Assembly: GCA_963851095.1 (NCBI GenBank)
Contig: CAWKOX010000033.1
Coordinates: 268,128 to 332,127, forward strand
Reading direction: 5' to 3'
DNA length: 64,000 nt
Source: Oleispira sp963851095
GTDB taxonomy: Bacteria > Pseudomonadota > Gammaproteobacteria > Pseudomonadales > Oceanobacteraceae
Below the pieces are notes generated by a model. The model was not told the DNA's origin, did no database searches, and worked only from the letters and a program-made list of their open reading frames with translations. Shown here one piece after another: positions 52,726-62,148 of this stretch. Made by a program: the position numbers and the translations under genes. The number at the start of each line of letters is the position of its first letter. Within the stretch, counting starts at the first letter, position 1.

Positions 52726-54498
52726 ATGACCGATTCTAAGAAACCTCTTGGTATCACAGACGTCGTATTACGCGACGCACACCAGTCTATACTGGCTACA
52801 CGCATGCGCATTGACGACATGCTTCCTATCGCCGAAAAACTTGATCAGGTTGGCTATTGGTCACTTGAATCTTGGGGCGGTGCAACATTTGATTCGTGCA
52901 TTCGTTTCTTGGGCGAAGACCCTTGGGATCGTATTCGTGAATTCAAGAAAGCGATGCCAAAGACTCCGCATCAGATGCTTCTTCGTGGACAAAACCTGTT
53001 GGGTTACCGCCACTACGCAGATGATGTTGTAGAAAAATTCGTTGAACGTGCTGCCGTAAATGGCGTAGACGTGTTCCGCGTATTTGATGCAATGAATGAT
53101 CCGCGCAACCTTGAAACCGCTTTAAAAGCTGTTAAAAAACAAGGTAAACATGCGCAAGGCACATTGTCTTATACCACTAGCCCAGTACACACTCTGGACT
53201 CTTGGGTAGACCTAGCCAAGAAAATTGAAGATATGGGTGCAGACTCTATCGCCATTAAAGATATGGCCGGTGTTCTGACTCCGTATGATGCTTTTGAACT
53301 TATCTCTAAGTTAAAAGCACAAACTGATCTAGAAGTTCAATTACACGCTCACGCGACCTCTGGTTTGTCTGATATGACAATCCTGAAAGCCGCTGAAGCG
53401 GGCGTTGACCGCGTAGATACTGCTATCTCTTCTATGTCTATGACCTATGGTCATACTGCAACAGAATCTGTTGTAGCGGCATTAAAAGGCACAGGTCGTG
53501 ATACTAATATCGATCTATTGTTGCTTGAAGAAATCGCTGCTTACTTCCGCGGTGTTCGTAAGAAGTACGCTAAATTTGAAGGCGCTCTACGCGGTACAGA
53601 TTCTCGTATCCTAGTTGCTCAAGTTCCTGGTGGCATGTTAACGAACATGGAAAACCAGTTAAAAGAGCAAGGCGCATCTGACAAGTTTGACGAAGTATTG
53701 GCTGAGATCCCACGTGTACGTGAAGATCTAGGTTTCATTCCTTTGGTAACACCAACCTCTCAAATCGTAGGTACTCAAGCAGTATTGAACGTATTGACGG
53801 GCGAGCGTTACAAGTCAATCTCGAAAGAAACTCAAGGCATCTTGAAAGGCGAATACGGCGCAGCACCTTCAGCGATGAACGCTGAATTACAGGCTCGCGT
53901 ATTAGACGGCGCTGAAGTCATTACGTGTCGCCCAGCGGATTTGATCGATGACGAAATGGATCAAATCATTGCTGACGTTGATAAACTTGCCGCTGAGAAA
54001 GGCTTTAAGCTTGCAGCAGACAAGATCGATGACGCACTGACTTACGCTTTGTTCCCTCAGGTCGCTCCTAAGTTCTTGGAAAACCGTGGTAACCCAGACG
54101 CATTCGAACCTGCGCCTAAAGGCGAAGAAGAAGATACCTTCACTATCTCAGTTGATGGCAACGAATACGTTGTTAAAGTTGACGATGGTGGTGATGTTAC
54201 CGAAATGGCTGCCGTTAATGGCGCGCCAATGAGCATGGGTGGCGCAGCTCCAGCAGCAGCGGCTCCTACAGGCGCAGTCGGTGGTGGTGAGCCACAGAAA
54301 GCACCTCTTGCGGGTAATATCTGGAAAGTACTTGTTCAGCCAGGCCAAGCCGTTGCTGAAGGTGACGTTGTTGTCATTCTTGAAGCAATGAAAATGGAAA
54401 CTGAGATTCGTGCACCTAAAGCAGGCACCATTGGTAGTATTACTACGAGTGAAGGCGCTGCGGTTAAGGTTGGCGATACTTTGTATACCATCGCTTAA
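52726..54498 (+). CDS. oadA: Oxaloacetate decarboxylase alpha subunit, biotinylated
   Basis: A 590-residue carboxyltransferase subunit. The catalytic barrel has VVLRDAHQSILATRMR, SWGGATFDSCIRFLGEDPWDRIR, VFDAMND, AIKDMAGVLTP, and LHAHATSG with metal-binding His residues. An Ala/Pro linker (residues about 505-520) connects to the biotin domain; the biotin attachment site is K556 in EAMKMETEI. It moves CO2 from oxaloacetate to biotin, which OadB then decarboxylates. Located between oadG and oadB (11 bases to the latter). Confidence 0.96.
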   Translation: MTDSKKPLGITDVVLRDAHQSILATRMRIDDMLPIAEKLDQVGYWSLESWGGATFDSCIRFLGEDPWDRIREFKKAMPKTPHQMLLRGQNLLGYRHYADDVVEKFVERAAVNGVDVFRVFDAMNDPRNLETALKAVKKQGKHAQGTLSYTTSPVHTLDSWVDLAKKIEDMGADSIAIKDMAGVLTPYDAFELISKLKAQTDLEVQLHAHATSGLSDMTILKAAEAGVDRVDTAISSMSMTYGHTATESVVAALKGTGRDTNIDLLLLEEIAAYFRGVRKKYAKFEGALRGTDSRILVAQVPGGMLTNMENQLKEQGASDKFDEVLAEIPRVREDLGFIPLVTPTSQIVGTQAVLNVLTGERYKSISKETQGILKGEYGAAPSAMNAELQARVLDGAEVITCRPADLIDDEMDQIIADVDKLAAEKGFKLAADKIDDALTYALFPQVAPKFLENRGNPDAFEPAPKGEEEDTFTISVDGNEYVVKVDDGGDVTEMAAVNGAPMSMGGAAPAAAAPTGAVGGGEPQKAPLAGNIWKVLVQPGQAVAEGDVVVILEAMKMETEIRAPKAGTIGSITTSEGAAVKVGDTLYTIA

Positions 54499-54509
54499 GG
54501 AGCTGATTA

Positions 54510-55682
54510 ATGGAAAGCTTAATTAATCTTTGGCAAGACACGGGTTTTTACCAGTTGACGATTGGCCAATTTGCGATGATTTCAATCGGTTGTTTATTGC
54601 TGTTTTTAGCAATTCACCCGAAGTTTCAGTTTGAGCCTTTGCTGTTATTACCAATCGCTATTGGTACTATCTTTGTAAACATTCCTGGTGCAGATTTTTA
54701 TGCACCGGCTGTTTACGCGGCTGATGGCCACTTAGATAGTCCAGCAGGTTTGCTGTACTACATTTACCATGCAGGTATTGAAACGGGTTTATTCCCGTTG
54801 ATGATCTTCATGGGTGTAGGCGCAATGACGGATTTTGGTCCGTTATTAGCAAATCCTAAAACATTATTGCTCGGTGCAGCCGCTCAGTTCGGTATCTTTG
54901 GTACGGTAGCGGGCGCGGTATTAGCAACGGATGCAGGCTTGATGGATTTCACCATTCAGCAAGCAGCAGCAATTGGTATTATCGGTGGTGCTGATGGCCC
55001 AACGTCGATTTTTATCGCTTCTAAGTTAGCCCCTGAACTATTAGGTGCTATTGCGGTAGCTGCTTATTCATATATGGCATTGGTTCCTATGATCCAGCCG
55101 CCAATTATGAAGCTGTTCACGACAGAAGCAGAGCGTAAAATGGTTATGGTTCAGGCTCGTGAAGTAAGCCAGTCTGAAAAAATCATGTTCCCAATCGTTG
55201 TGCTTGTATTGGTAGCGTTATGCTTACCTTCAGCAGCACCGCTATTAGGTATGTTCTGCTTCGGTAACTTGATGAAAGAATCGGGTGTAGTAGATCGTTT
55301 AAGCGATACTGTACAGAATGCTTTGATCAACGTGGTAACCATCTTCTTGGGTCTAGGTGTTGGCTCTAAGATGAGTGCTGATAAATTCTTGAACTTTGAT
55401 ACGCTAAGTATCCTAATTCTTGGTTTGACAGCATTCTGCGTGGGTACAATGGCAGGTGTATTGATGGCCAAAGGCATGAACTTAATCTTTAAAGAAAAAG
55501 TGAACCCTTTGATCGGCTCTGCAGGCGTATCGGCAGTACCTATGGCAGCCCGTGTATCGAACAAGGTTGGCCTTGAAGCGAACGGTCAGAACTTCTTATT
55601 AATGCACGCAATGGGTCCAAACGTTGCGGGTGTTATTGGTTCGGCAGTAGCAGCAGGCGTAATGATCAGCTTCTTAAGCTAA
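54510..55682 (+). CDS. oadB: Oxaloacetate decarboxylase beta subunit, Na+ pump
   Basis: A 390-residue polytopic membrane protein that couples carboxybiotin decarboxylation to sodium export. It has about nine hydrophobic segments; the conserved GGADGPTSIF (residues about 160-169) carries the sodium-binding Asp of region IIIa, and NPLIGSAGVSAVPMAAR is the second conserved block. Slightly shorter than the Klebsiella protein (433), which is normal for this branch. Ends with a strong terminator at 55717. Confidence 0.96.
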   Translation: MESLINLWQDTGFYQLTIGQFAMISIGCLLLFLAIHPKFQFEPLLLLPIAIGTIFVNIPGADFYAPAVYAADGHLDSPAGLLYYIYHAGIETGLFPLMIFMGVGAMTDFGPLLANPKTLLLGAAAQFGIFGTVAGAVLATDAGLMDFTIQQAAAIGIIGGADGPTSIFIASKLAPELLGAIAVAAYSYMALVPMIQPPIMKLFTTEAERKMVMVQAREVSQSEKIMFPIVVLVLVALCLPSAAPLLGMFCFGNLMKESGVVDRLSDTVQNALINVVTIFLGLGVGSKMSADKFLNFDTLSILILGLTAFCVGTMAGVLMAKGMNLIFKEKVNPLIGSAGVSAVPMAARVSNKVGLEANGQNFLLMHAMGPNVAGVIGSAVAAGVMISFLS

Positions 55683-55716
55683 GTATTAAATTAGCCAAGA
55701 CGTTAGATGATTAAAA

Positions 55717-55754
55717 GAACCGGCCTCATAGCAATATGAGAGCCGGTTTTTTTT
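55717..55754 (+). terminator. Terminator after oadB
   Basis: AACCGGC-CTCATA and TATGAG-A-GCCGGTT form a long stem with one bulge and a GCAA tetraloop, followed by a T tract. Confidence 0.92.
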
Positions 55755-55998
55755 ACTCAAAATTAACCAAAATAAACCAAGATTAATCATCAGTCCCAGT
55801 AATCGAGAAAACCCTCTATCTTCACATCTTTACACCAACAATTCCTTCTGCCTTCTACCTTTTTCCTCTCTCCGTGAAGCGAAGCGCCTCCGTGAACTCC
55901 GTGGTAAATATCTTAGTCTCTTCCCTTAATCTTCCTACAACTCTAAGTGTCTAGGTGGTAAACACAGAAACTAGCCTCCTAAGCCCAAAAGCCACACA
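55755..55998. repeat. Spacer with a CCGTGGTAAA-type intergenic element
   Basis: No gene. From about 55865 to 55975 the plus strand has CTCCGTGAA, CCTCCGTGAACTCCGTGG followed by TAAA, and later CTAAGTGTCTAGGTGG followed by TAAA: imperfect copies of a phrase I recall as a widespread intergenic element in diverse bacterial genomes. Copies elsewhere in this genome cannot be checked here. Confidence 0.45.
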
Positions 55999-56025
55999 CA
56001 AAAAAGCCAGCAACAAGGCTGGCTT
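55999..56025 (-). terminator. Terminator after rnfE
   Basis: On the minus strand, AAGCCAGC-CTTGTT-GCTGGCTT is followed by a T tract. It ends the rnf operon, 44 bases after the rnfE stop. Confidence 0.88.
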
Positions 56026-56069
56026 CAAGTCGAGCTTCAATCAATATCAAATCAGCACAATCAGCACAA

Positions 56070-56783
56070 TCAGCTAATCTTCCCTGTAACCCGAGCGCGT
56101 TTAGATCCCACTTCAACCGCTGCTTTATTGGCTGCCGCTTTCTCTTCCAAATGCGTATCGACTAAATTCTTAACCGCAATAATCAACCCCATCGCCACAA
56201 AAGCTCCAGGAGGTAAAATAGCAAACAAGAAATCAGGGTAATCTTCAAAAATAACAATCTTCCAATTCACCGCCATTTCACCAAAGATCAAATCCATATT
56301 GGTAAAGAGCGTGCCTTGGCCAATGACTTCACGAATAACTCCTAGCAGTATTAAGACAACCGTAAAACCAAGGCCCATGGTTAAGCCATCAACCGCTGAA
56401 GGAATCACACCGTTCTTACAAGCAAACGCATCAGCACGGCCTAAAATAGCGCAGTTCGTTACGATAAGCGGAATGAAGATACCAAGAATCTGATACAGCT
56501 CATACGTTAACGCCTGCATCACTAGCTCGGTCACGGTTACGAATGAAGCAATGATCATAACGAACGCTGGTAAACGAACTGCGTCAGCAACGTGGTTACG
56601 AATCAGCGAGACCGCAATATTAGAGCCGACTAATACTAAAATAGTCGCTAAGCCCAAGCCGATGGCATTCACGACGGTTCCTGTTACCGCCAATAACGGA
56701 CAAAGGCCTAATAACTGAACGAGGGCAGGGTTATTTTTCCACAGACCGTCTAATGAGATCTCTTGTAAAGATTTATTCGCCAT
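56070..56783 (-). CDS. rnfE: Rnf complex subunit RnfE
   Basis: A 237-residue membrane protein with six hydrophobic helices, of the NqrD/RnfE family. ATG 56783 (MANKSLQEISLDGLWKNNP) gives the family N-terminus with AGAGG upstream; an in-frame ATG at 56837 lies inside rnfG. Signature GLCPLLAVTGTVVNAIG and NCAILGRADAFACKN, with the cysteines thought to hold a membrane 2Fe-2S centre with RnfA. It overlaps the end of rnfG by 11 bases. Last gene of the operon. Confidence 0.95.
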   Translation of the reverse strand: MANKSLQEISLDGLWKNNPALVQLLGLCPLLAVTGTVVNAIGLGLATILVLVGSNIAVSLIRNHVADAVRLPAFVMIIASFVTVTELVMQALTYELYQILGIFIPLIVTNCAILGRADAFACKNGVIPSAVDGLTMGLGFTVVLILLGVIREVIGQGTLFTNMDLIFGEMAVNWKIVIFEDYPDFLFAILPPGAFVAMGLIIAVKNLVDTHLEEKAAANKAAVEVGSKRARVTGKIS

Positions 56784-57459
56784 GTGCAGTAACCTCTTGC
56801 TTGGTTTCGTTAGATCGCTCGACGATATCCTTGCCATGCTTCTGGAAGAAGTTAAGCGCTAAGCGAACAGAGCGAACAACAGCTCTAGGAGTAATGGTTG
56901 CGCCAGTGAATTGATCAAATTCACCACCGTCTTTTTTGACTGCCCATCTATCTTCTTTTGGCTCAGTCAAAGACAAGCCTGAAAACTGAAGAATCCAAGG
57001 ATGCTTTTTCGCTTCAACCTTGTCACCTAAGCCTGGGGTTTCTTTATGATTAACGACTCGAACACCGGCCAGGCTGCCATCGAGTTTAATGCCGACAATC
57101 ATATCGATATTGGCGGTATAACCATCAGGAGCCGTTACCGGTAAAATGACGGTATGTGCTTTGCCATCTTTACGAGCGATGTAAGCAACGGCGTCGTCGG
57201 CGATAGGGCCTAATAAACGAACATTTAGCTCACTATGAATACCATCGTATGCAAGGGCGACGGTATCGTTTAATAAATCGTTATCGTATTCTGATTCCGG
57301 CACAATCTCGTGCAGCGCTTTGGTTTGAGCAATCTGAATATTTTTTTCGATACTGTCTTTGGTCGCCACTTGAGCGATACCAATAGAGCCAGCAGTCACA
57401 ATGGCAAATAAGCCAAGGCCGATTGCATTTTTACGAATGGATAAAAGCAGTTCGTTCAT
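56773..57459 (-). CDS. rnfG: Rnf complex subunit RnfG, flavinylation target
   Basis: A 228-residue protein with one N-terminal membrane helix and a periplasmic FMN-binding domain. ATG 57459 is chosen because GGAGGG lies six bases upstream; a TTG at 57465 is also open. The covalent FMN site is the Thr of DQFTGATITP (about residue 180), the motif used by ApbE. The ApbE-like gene at 5753-6637 is a candidate for this modification, although it lacks an export signal. RnfG passes electrons within the ferredoxin:NAD oxidoreductase. Confidence 0.95.
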   Translation of the reverse strand: MNELLLSIRKNAIGLGLFAIVTAGSIGIAQVATKDSIEKNIQIAQTKALHEIVPESEYDNDLLNDTVALAYDGIHSELNVRLLGPIADDAVAYIARKDGKAHTVILPVTAPDGYTANIDMIVGIKLDGSLAGVRVVNHKETPGLGDKVEAKKHPWILQFSGLSLTEPKEDRWAVKKDGGEFDQFTGATITPRAVVRSVRLALNFFQKHGKDIVERSNETKQEVTAHGE

Positions 57460-57461
57460 GA

Positions 57462-58602
57462 TCAACCCTCCTTACTGGTGCTATCGGTTGTTGAAGTATC
57501 AGGCTTGGCGGGCATGCCACGCTTCGCTTTTTCGTGGCCATACGTTCTTGGCTGGGTATACGTATCGATCAACGGTGCGGCAAAGTTCATTAGCAATACG
57601 GCAAACGCCACCGCATCAGGGTAAGCACCCCAAGTACGAATCACAAAAATTAAAATACCAATGCCTGCCCCGTAGATGATCTTACCCAGTGGTGTTGTTG
57701 AAGCGGTCACCGGATCGGTGGCAATAAAGAACGCTCCAAGCATTGTCGCACCAGTGAATATGTGCAGCGACCAAGGCACGTATAAATCAGCATCCCAGCC
57801 AAAAATAACCGAACAAGTACCCAGCGCGGCTAAAAGGCTAAACGGAATATGCCAAGTAAAAATACGCAAGGCTAATAGGGCTAAGCCGCCCAATAGAAAC
57901 GCGATATTAACGAACTCCCAGCCACCCGCGAACCAGTTATTGGCCGAACCGCCAGAAGCTGCGCCAGCAACATCGCTAGAAAATAATGGGTTTTGTAAGA
58001 ATCTCTACAGCTGTTTCATTTTTAGCTAAATGCTTATAAGTATCTAACGGCGTAGCGCCAGTGAACGCATCCGATAAACCTGCAGTTCCAGAAAAGATAA
58101 CACTCAAGCTATCGGTAAAAGGAATCGTTTCTGCGCCACTCATAAAATAAGGCACTGCCCAGTTTGTCGTCATTTGTACCGGAAAAGAGATTAGGACTAA
58201 GGCATAACCGACCATGGCAGGGTTAAATGGATTATTACCCAAGCCACCGTATAGATGCTTTGCAAAAATCATCGCAAAACTCACCGCAACCACCGTGACC
58301 CACCAAGGTGCGAGAGGGGGTAAAGCAATACCCAATAAAACCGCGGTTAATAGTGCACTGTTATCTTTTAAGAAAAAGCTAATAGGGCGCTTACGAATTT
58401 TTAAAATAAGCGCTTCGCATGCCAATGCCGTAACACTGGCCAGTGCGATATTAATTAACGTACCCCAGCCAAAGAAATAGGTCAGTGCAATAATACCTGG
58501 CACCGTCGCTAAAATAACCAGCAGCATAATGCGGCTAGTGGTATTGCCACCATGGGTATGAGGAGAAGTGATCTTCACAAAGCCTGAATTAGAAAGAGCC
58601 AT
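57462..58602 (-). pseudogene. rnfD: rnfD, split by a +1 frameshift
   Basis: RnfD (about 350-380 residues) is in two frames. The first, from ATG 58602 (MALSNSGFVKITSPH), covers the N-terminal helices, the FMN-binding DAFTGATPLDTYK and ends ILTKPIIF at 57976. The second frame continues PLFSSDVAG, NNWFAGGWEFVNIAFLLGGLALLALRIFTWHIPF and the last helices to 57462. Removing one base from the run AAAACCC (minus strand; TTTT/GGG at 57988-57994) restores TKPLFSSDV and a full-length protein. All other rnf genes are intact. A sequencing error is plausible; if real, the complex would lack a core membrane subunit. Confidence 0.88.
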
Positions 58603-58603
58603 C

Positions 58604-60697
58604 TTATGCACCTGCCTTATCAAACTGAGCTAATTCTTCTTCCAGCTCTTTTAATTTTTGCATTTGTTTATCTAAGCCTTTTTGTAATGCTGGCAAGGTT
58701 TCAGAACCTTGCTCTTGGGCTAGCTCGAATCGTTGTTTGGTTTTATCAATACGATCTTGCTGAGCGCGTAATTTCTTTTCGATATCGTCGCGCGTGATTT
58801 CTTTTTTCACCACGGGTGCAGACTTCTTCGCTTCTGCAAGTTGCAGTGCTAATAACTTCACTTTATCGCGACGGGTAGCGACTGCTTTTTCAAAGACTTC
58901 CATATTTTCAATGGGCGCTGCAATAGGCGCTTCAGTATCGCCATTGTTTTCAGTCGCCGCAGCCGCTTTGAGTTCGGCTACTTTATCCATCGACTTCTTC
59001 AAGCCAGCTTGCGCCGCGTCTAATTGCTTTTGCAGTTTGTCTAAATCAACAGGCTCAGGCTTGACTGCCGCTTGAGTGGGAGAAGATTCGTCTGGGTTTG
59101 AATCGCCATTTTTAGCAGCGTCTTCGGCTGCTTTGGCGGCCGCTGCCTTTTTCGCAGCTTGGGCTTTTTCAGCCGCGGCTGCACGGGCTTGGCGTTTCGC
59201 TTCTTTCTCGGCGGCTTCACGATCTAAACGATCTTGGCGCGCTTCAAAGCGAATTTTAGAGCGATTCGATTTATCTTGAGCAGCACGCTCTTCTTTAATC
59301 GCACCTTTGGTATGACGGTAATACTGCACCAGAGGAATCTGGCTTGGGCAAACATAAGAACACGCCCCGCATTCAATACAGTCAGCAATGTTATGTTGCT
59401 CGGCTTTATCTAACTCACCCGACTTACTGAACCAATACAGCTGCTGAGGTAGTAAATCGGCTGGGCAAGCCTCTGTGCATAAGCCACAACGAATACAGGC
59501 AGAAGCAACATCGTTTGCCGGAAGTTCTTTTTGGCTCGGCGCTAAAATGCAGTTGCTCGATTTTAAAATAGGCAGCTCATCACTGCTAAGCGTAAAGCCC
59601 ATCATTGGGCCACCCATAATGATGCGAGGTTTCGCGCTAGAAGCTGCACTGTTATCAGAGCCCGCGCCAATAGAATGCCAAAACTTCTGGAACAAACTTT
59701 TTTCTTGTTTAAAGCCTGCAAAGTCTAATAGGTGTTTTACTGGAGTACCGATTAATACTTCCACATTCTGTGGTTGCTCAATCGACTCACCGGTAATGGT
59801 AGTTATGCGAGAGATTAACGGCTTGCCTTCGGCGACTGCGCGATAAACCGCTTCACAAGTCCCTACGTTCTGACAAACAATACCAATCTCAGCAGGAATA
59901 CCACCACTGGGTACTTCTTTACCGGTTAAAATTTCGATTAACTGTTTTTCGCCACCAGAAGGGTATTTGGTGGGAATAGTAACAACGCTAATAAAGTGCT
60001 CACCATGAACGTGATGAAGCGCTTCTTTCATCGCCTTAATCGCTGCAGGCTTATTATCTTCAATTCCGATTAAGCAATGATTGGCCGCAGTAAGCTTTAA
60101 TAAAATTTGAATGCCACGCATTGTTTCTAATGCGCGTTCTTGCATCAACATATCATCGGCGGTGATATACGGCTCACACTCCGCACCATTGATGATTAAG
60201 GTTTCAATGTTCTTACCGTTAACCGCCATTTTTACCGAAGTAGGAAAGCCTGCGCCGCCCAAACCGGTGATGCCACAGTCGCGAATACGGTTAATTAAAA
60301 CCTCGTTATCGGCCTCTAAATAATCAGCAATGGCACGAGAACCGTTAGCGATTTCTTCTAGCCAAGTATCTTGACCATCGCTATCAATAATGACGCAAGT
60401 GCCTTGAAGGCCCGAACTATGAGGTAACTCACGCTGTTCTATCGCTACGATCTTGCCAGAGGTAGGCGCATGAATCGCCGCACTAACAAAGCCTTTAGGC
60501 TGAGCAATTAACTGACCTTTTAATACACGATCGCCCACAGCAACAATCACATCGGCGGGTGCACCAATGTGCTGGCCAACAGGTACTATCAACTGCGACG
60601 GTAATGGCAATGCAGTAATCGGTGTTTGAGTCGACTGATGCTTATTTTCTTGAGGGTGAATACCACCGCTAAAAGAGTGCAAAGTAATTGGTTGCAT
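58604..60697 (-). CDS. rnfC: Rnf complex subunit RnfC
   Basis: A 697-residue peripheral subunit that binds NADH, FMN and two 4Fe-4S clusters. N-terminal RnfC barrel (HSFSGGIHPQENK), NADH/FMN region (GGAGFPTSVKMA, ECEPYITADD, GEKQLIEILTGKEVPSGG), then CIRCGLCTEACPADLLPQQ and CIECGACSYVCPSQIPLVQ. From about residue 455 a long Ala/Lys/Glu-rich coiled-coil tail (240 residues) follows, a known length-variable feature of gammaproteobacterial RnfC. Start overlaps rnfB stop by one base. Confidence 0.96.
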   Translation of the reverse strand: MQPITLHSFSGGIHPQENKHQSTQTPITALPLPSQLIVPVGQHIGAPADVIVAVGDRVLKGQLIAQPKGFVSAAIHAPTSGKIVAIEQRELPHSSGLQGTCVIIDSDGQDTWLEEIANGSRAIADYLEADNEVLINRIRDCGITGLGGAGFPTSVKMAVNGKNIETLIINGAECEPYITADDMLMQERALETMRGIQILLKLTAANHCLIGIEDNKPAAIKAMKEALHHVHGEHFISVVTIPTKYPSGGEKQLIEILTGKEVPSGGIPAEIGIVCQNVGTCEAVYRAVAEGKPLISRITTITGESIEQPQNVEVLIGTPVKHLLDFAGFKQEKSLFQKFWHSIGAGSDNSAASSAKPRIIMGGPMMGFTLSSDELPILKSSNCILAPSQKELPANDVASACIRCGLCTEACPADLLPQQLYWFSKSGELDKAEQHNIADCIECGACSYVCPSQIPLVQYYRHTKGAIKEERAAQDKSNRSKIRFEARQDRLDREAAEKEAKRQARAAAAEKAQAAKKAAAAKAAEDAAKNGDSNPDESSPTQAAVKPEPVDLDKLQKQLDAAQAGLKKSMDKVAELKAAAATENNGDTEAPIAAPIENMEVFEKAVATRRDKVKLLALQLAEAKKSAPVVKKEITRDDIEKKLRAQQDRIDKTKQRFELAQEQGSETLPALQKGLDKQMQKLKELEEELAQFDKAGA

Positions 60698-61305
60698 TAG
60701 TGCACTTCCTTTTCATGAGGTGTTTCATGGGGTGTTTCGTGTGGCTTCTCTGTCGTCGCAATTAGATCTTCAGGTTTATCCCAGTGCCAATTTTGTAACG
60801 TTGTTGCAATCGGCACCATATCAATACAATCGACAGGGCAAGGCTCTACGCATAAATCACAGCCCGTGCACTCATCAGTAATAACCGTATGCATTTGTTT
60901 GGCGGCGCCCATAATGGCATCAATAGGGCAGGCCTGAATGCACTTAGTACAACCAATGCATTCATCTTCGCGAATTATGGCCACCATAGGCACATCTTTC
61001 TCAGCGCCATGTTCAGCATCAAGTGGCTCTGGTTCAACACCTAATAAATCGGCCAGAGCAATAATGGTGCTTTCACCACCAGGAGGGCATTTATTGATTT
61101 TTTCGCCAGCGGCAATTGCCTCGGCGTAAGGCTTACAGCCAGGATAAGAACACTGTCCACATTGAGTTTGTGGCAGCAAATGGTCAATTTGGTCGACAAT
61201 AGGATTGCCTTCCACTTTAAAGCGAACCGCTGCAAACCCTAAAATAGCACCAAAAATAATGGCAAGCGTCGCCAACAGCACAATGGCAATTAAAATAGAA
61301 CTCAT
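60697..61305 (-). CDS. rnfB: Rnf complex subunit RnfB
   Basis: A 202-residue protein: one N-terminal membrane helix, a 4Fe-4S domain CGQCSYPGCKPYAEAI (about residues 47-62), and a ferredoxin domain with CIGCTKCIQACPIDAI and CTGCDLCVEPCPVDCI. It is the electron entry point from ferredoxin. The C-terminal tail (HETPHETPHEKE) is a short His/Glu repeat unlike most RnfB. Overlaps rnfC by one base. Confidence 0.96.
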   Translation of the reverse strand: MSSILIAIVLLATLAIIFGAILGFAAVRFKVEGNPIVDQIDHLLPQTQCGQCSYPGCKPYAEAIAAGEKINKCPPGGESTIIALADLLGVEPEPLDAEHGAEKDVPMVAIIREDECIGCTKCIQACPIDAIMGAAKQMHTVITDECTGCDLCVEPCPVDCIDMVPIATTLQNWHWDKPEDLIATTEKPHETPHETPHEKEVH

Positions 61306-61307
61306 TA

Positions 61308-61889
61308 TTAAATGCTCACCAATCCAGTAAAGCCTAAAAAGGCTAACGACATTAAACCTGCTGTTACCATCGCAATCGCAGAACCTTGAAACGGCTTAGG
61401 CACATCTGCAACGGTGATACGTTCACGCATTGCCGCAAAAAGAACCATAACCAAAGAAAAACCAACGGCCGCGCCAAAACCATAAAGAATGGATTCAACA
61501 AAGCTGTTATCACGCTTAATGTTTAACAAGGCAACGCCCAGTACTGCACAGTTAGTCGTGATTAGCGGTAAGAAAATTCCCAATACTCGATATAATAATG
61601 GGCTAGTTTTGCGAATGGCCATCTCGGTAAAGCCAACCACCACCGCAATCACCATAATAAAACTGATGGTACGCAAATATTCCAACTCTAAAGGAATCAG
61701 TAAGTAGGTATAAACCAAATAGCTGCACACAGAAGCCAAGGTTAAAACAAACGTTGTTGCGGCTGACATGCCTATCGCGGTTTCTAACTTATTTGAAACC
61801 CCCATAAAAGGGCATAAACCTAAAAACTGAACCAGTACAAAGTTGTTCACTAATATCGTACTGACCAAAATTAATAAATAATCGGTCAT
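61308..61889 (-). CDS. rnfA: Rnf complex subunit RnfA
   Basis: A 193-residue six-helix membrane subunit of the NqrE/RnfA family. Conserved cysteine sites are in GLCPFMGVS and TTNCAVLGVAL, which pair with RnfE to hold a membrane-embedded iron-sulfur centre. First gene of the rnfABCDGE operon, two bases before rnfB. The rnf complex couples ferredoxin and NAD redox reactions to ion movement (sodium or proton). Confidence 0.97.
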   Translation of the reverse strand: MTDYLLILVSTILVNNFVLVQFLGLCPFMGVSNKLETAIGMSAATTFVLTLASVCSYLVYTYLLIPLELEYLRTISFIMVIAVVVGFTEMAIRKTSPLLYRVLGIFLPLITTNCAVLGVALLNIKRDNSFVESILYGFGAAVGFSLVMVLFAAMRERITVADVPKPFQGSAIAMVTAGLMSLAFLGFTGLVSI

Positions 61890-62069
61890 AATCTGATGCT
61901 CACTCTCGTCTTGGTGAAACTTAACGGTTGGCTGTGGATTGTATAAAAAATAAACACAGCTGGAAATTCGGCGCCTTATTATCCCAAATAGGCGTTATTT
62001 CTTTCAAGCATGTTTTTCAATATTTTAAGCTCATTTTGTTATATGTATAGCGCTAGTTAGCTTACTTCC

Positions 62070-62111
62070 TTTAAATAGCTCTATATCTGCTTTAAATAGC
62101 TCCATATCCGT
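62070..62111. repeat. 21-bp tandem duplication
   Basis: TTTAAATAGCTCTATATCTGC followed directly by TTTAAATAGCTCCATATCCGT, three differences. It lies about 80-120 bases before the apbC start, within the likely promoter region. Confidence 0.75.
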
Positions 62112-62148
62112 GCAAAAACTCGTATACAATGTCGGCATTTGCACCCTA

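Noticed and set aside
57676..58029. Plus-strand ORF of 117 codons across the rnfD break
   Set aside because: Antisense to rnfD; membrane-protein antisense bias explains it. It does not explain the frameshift.
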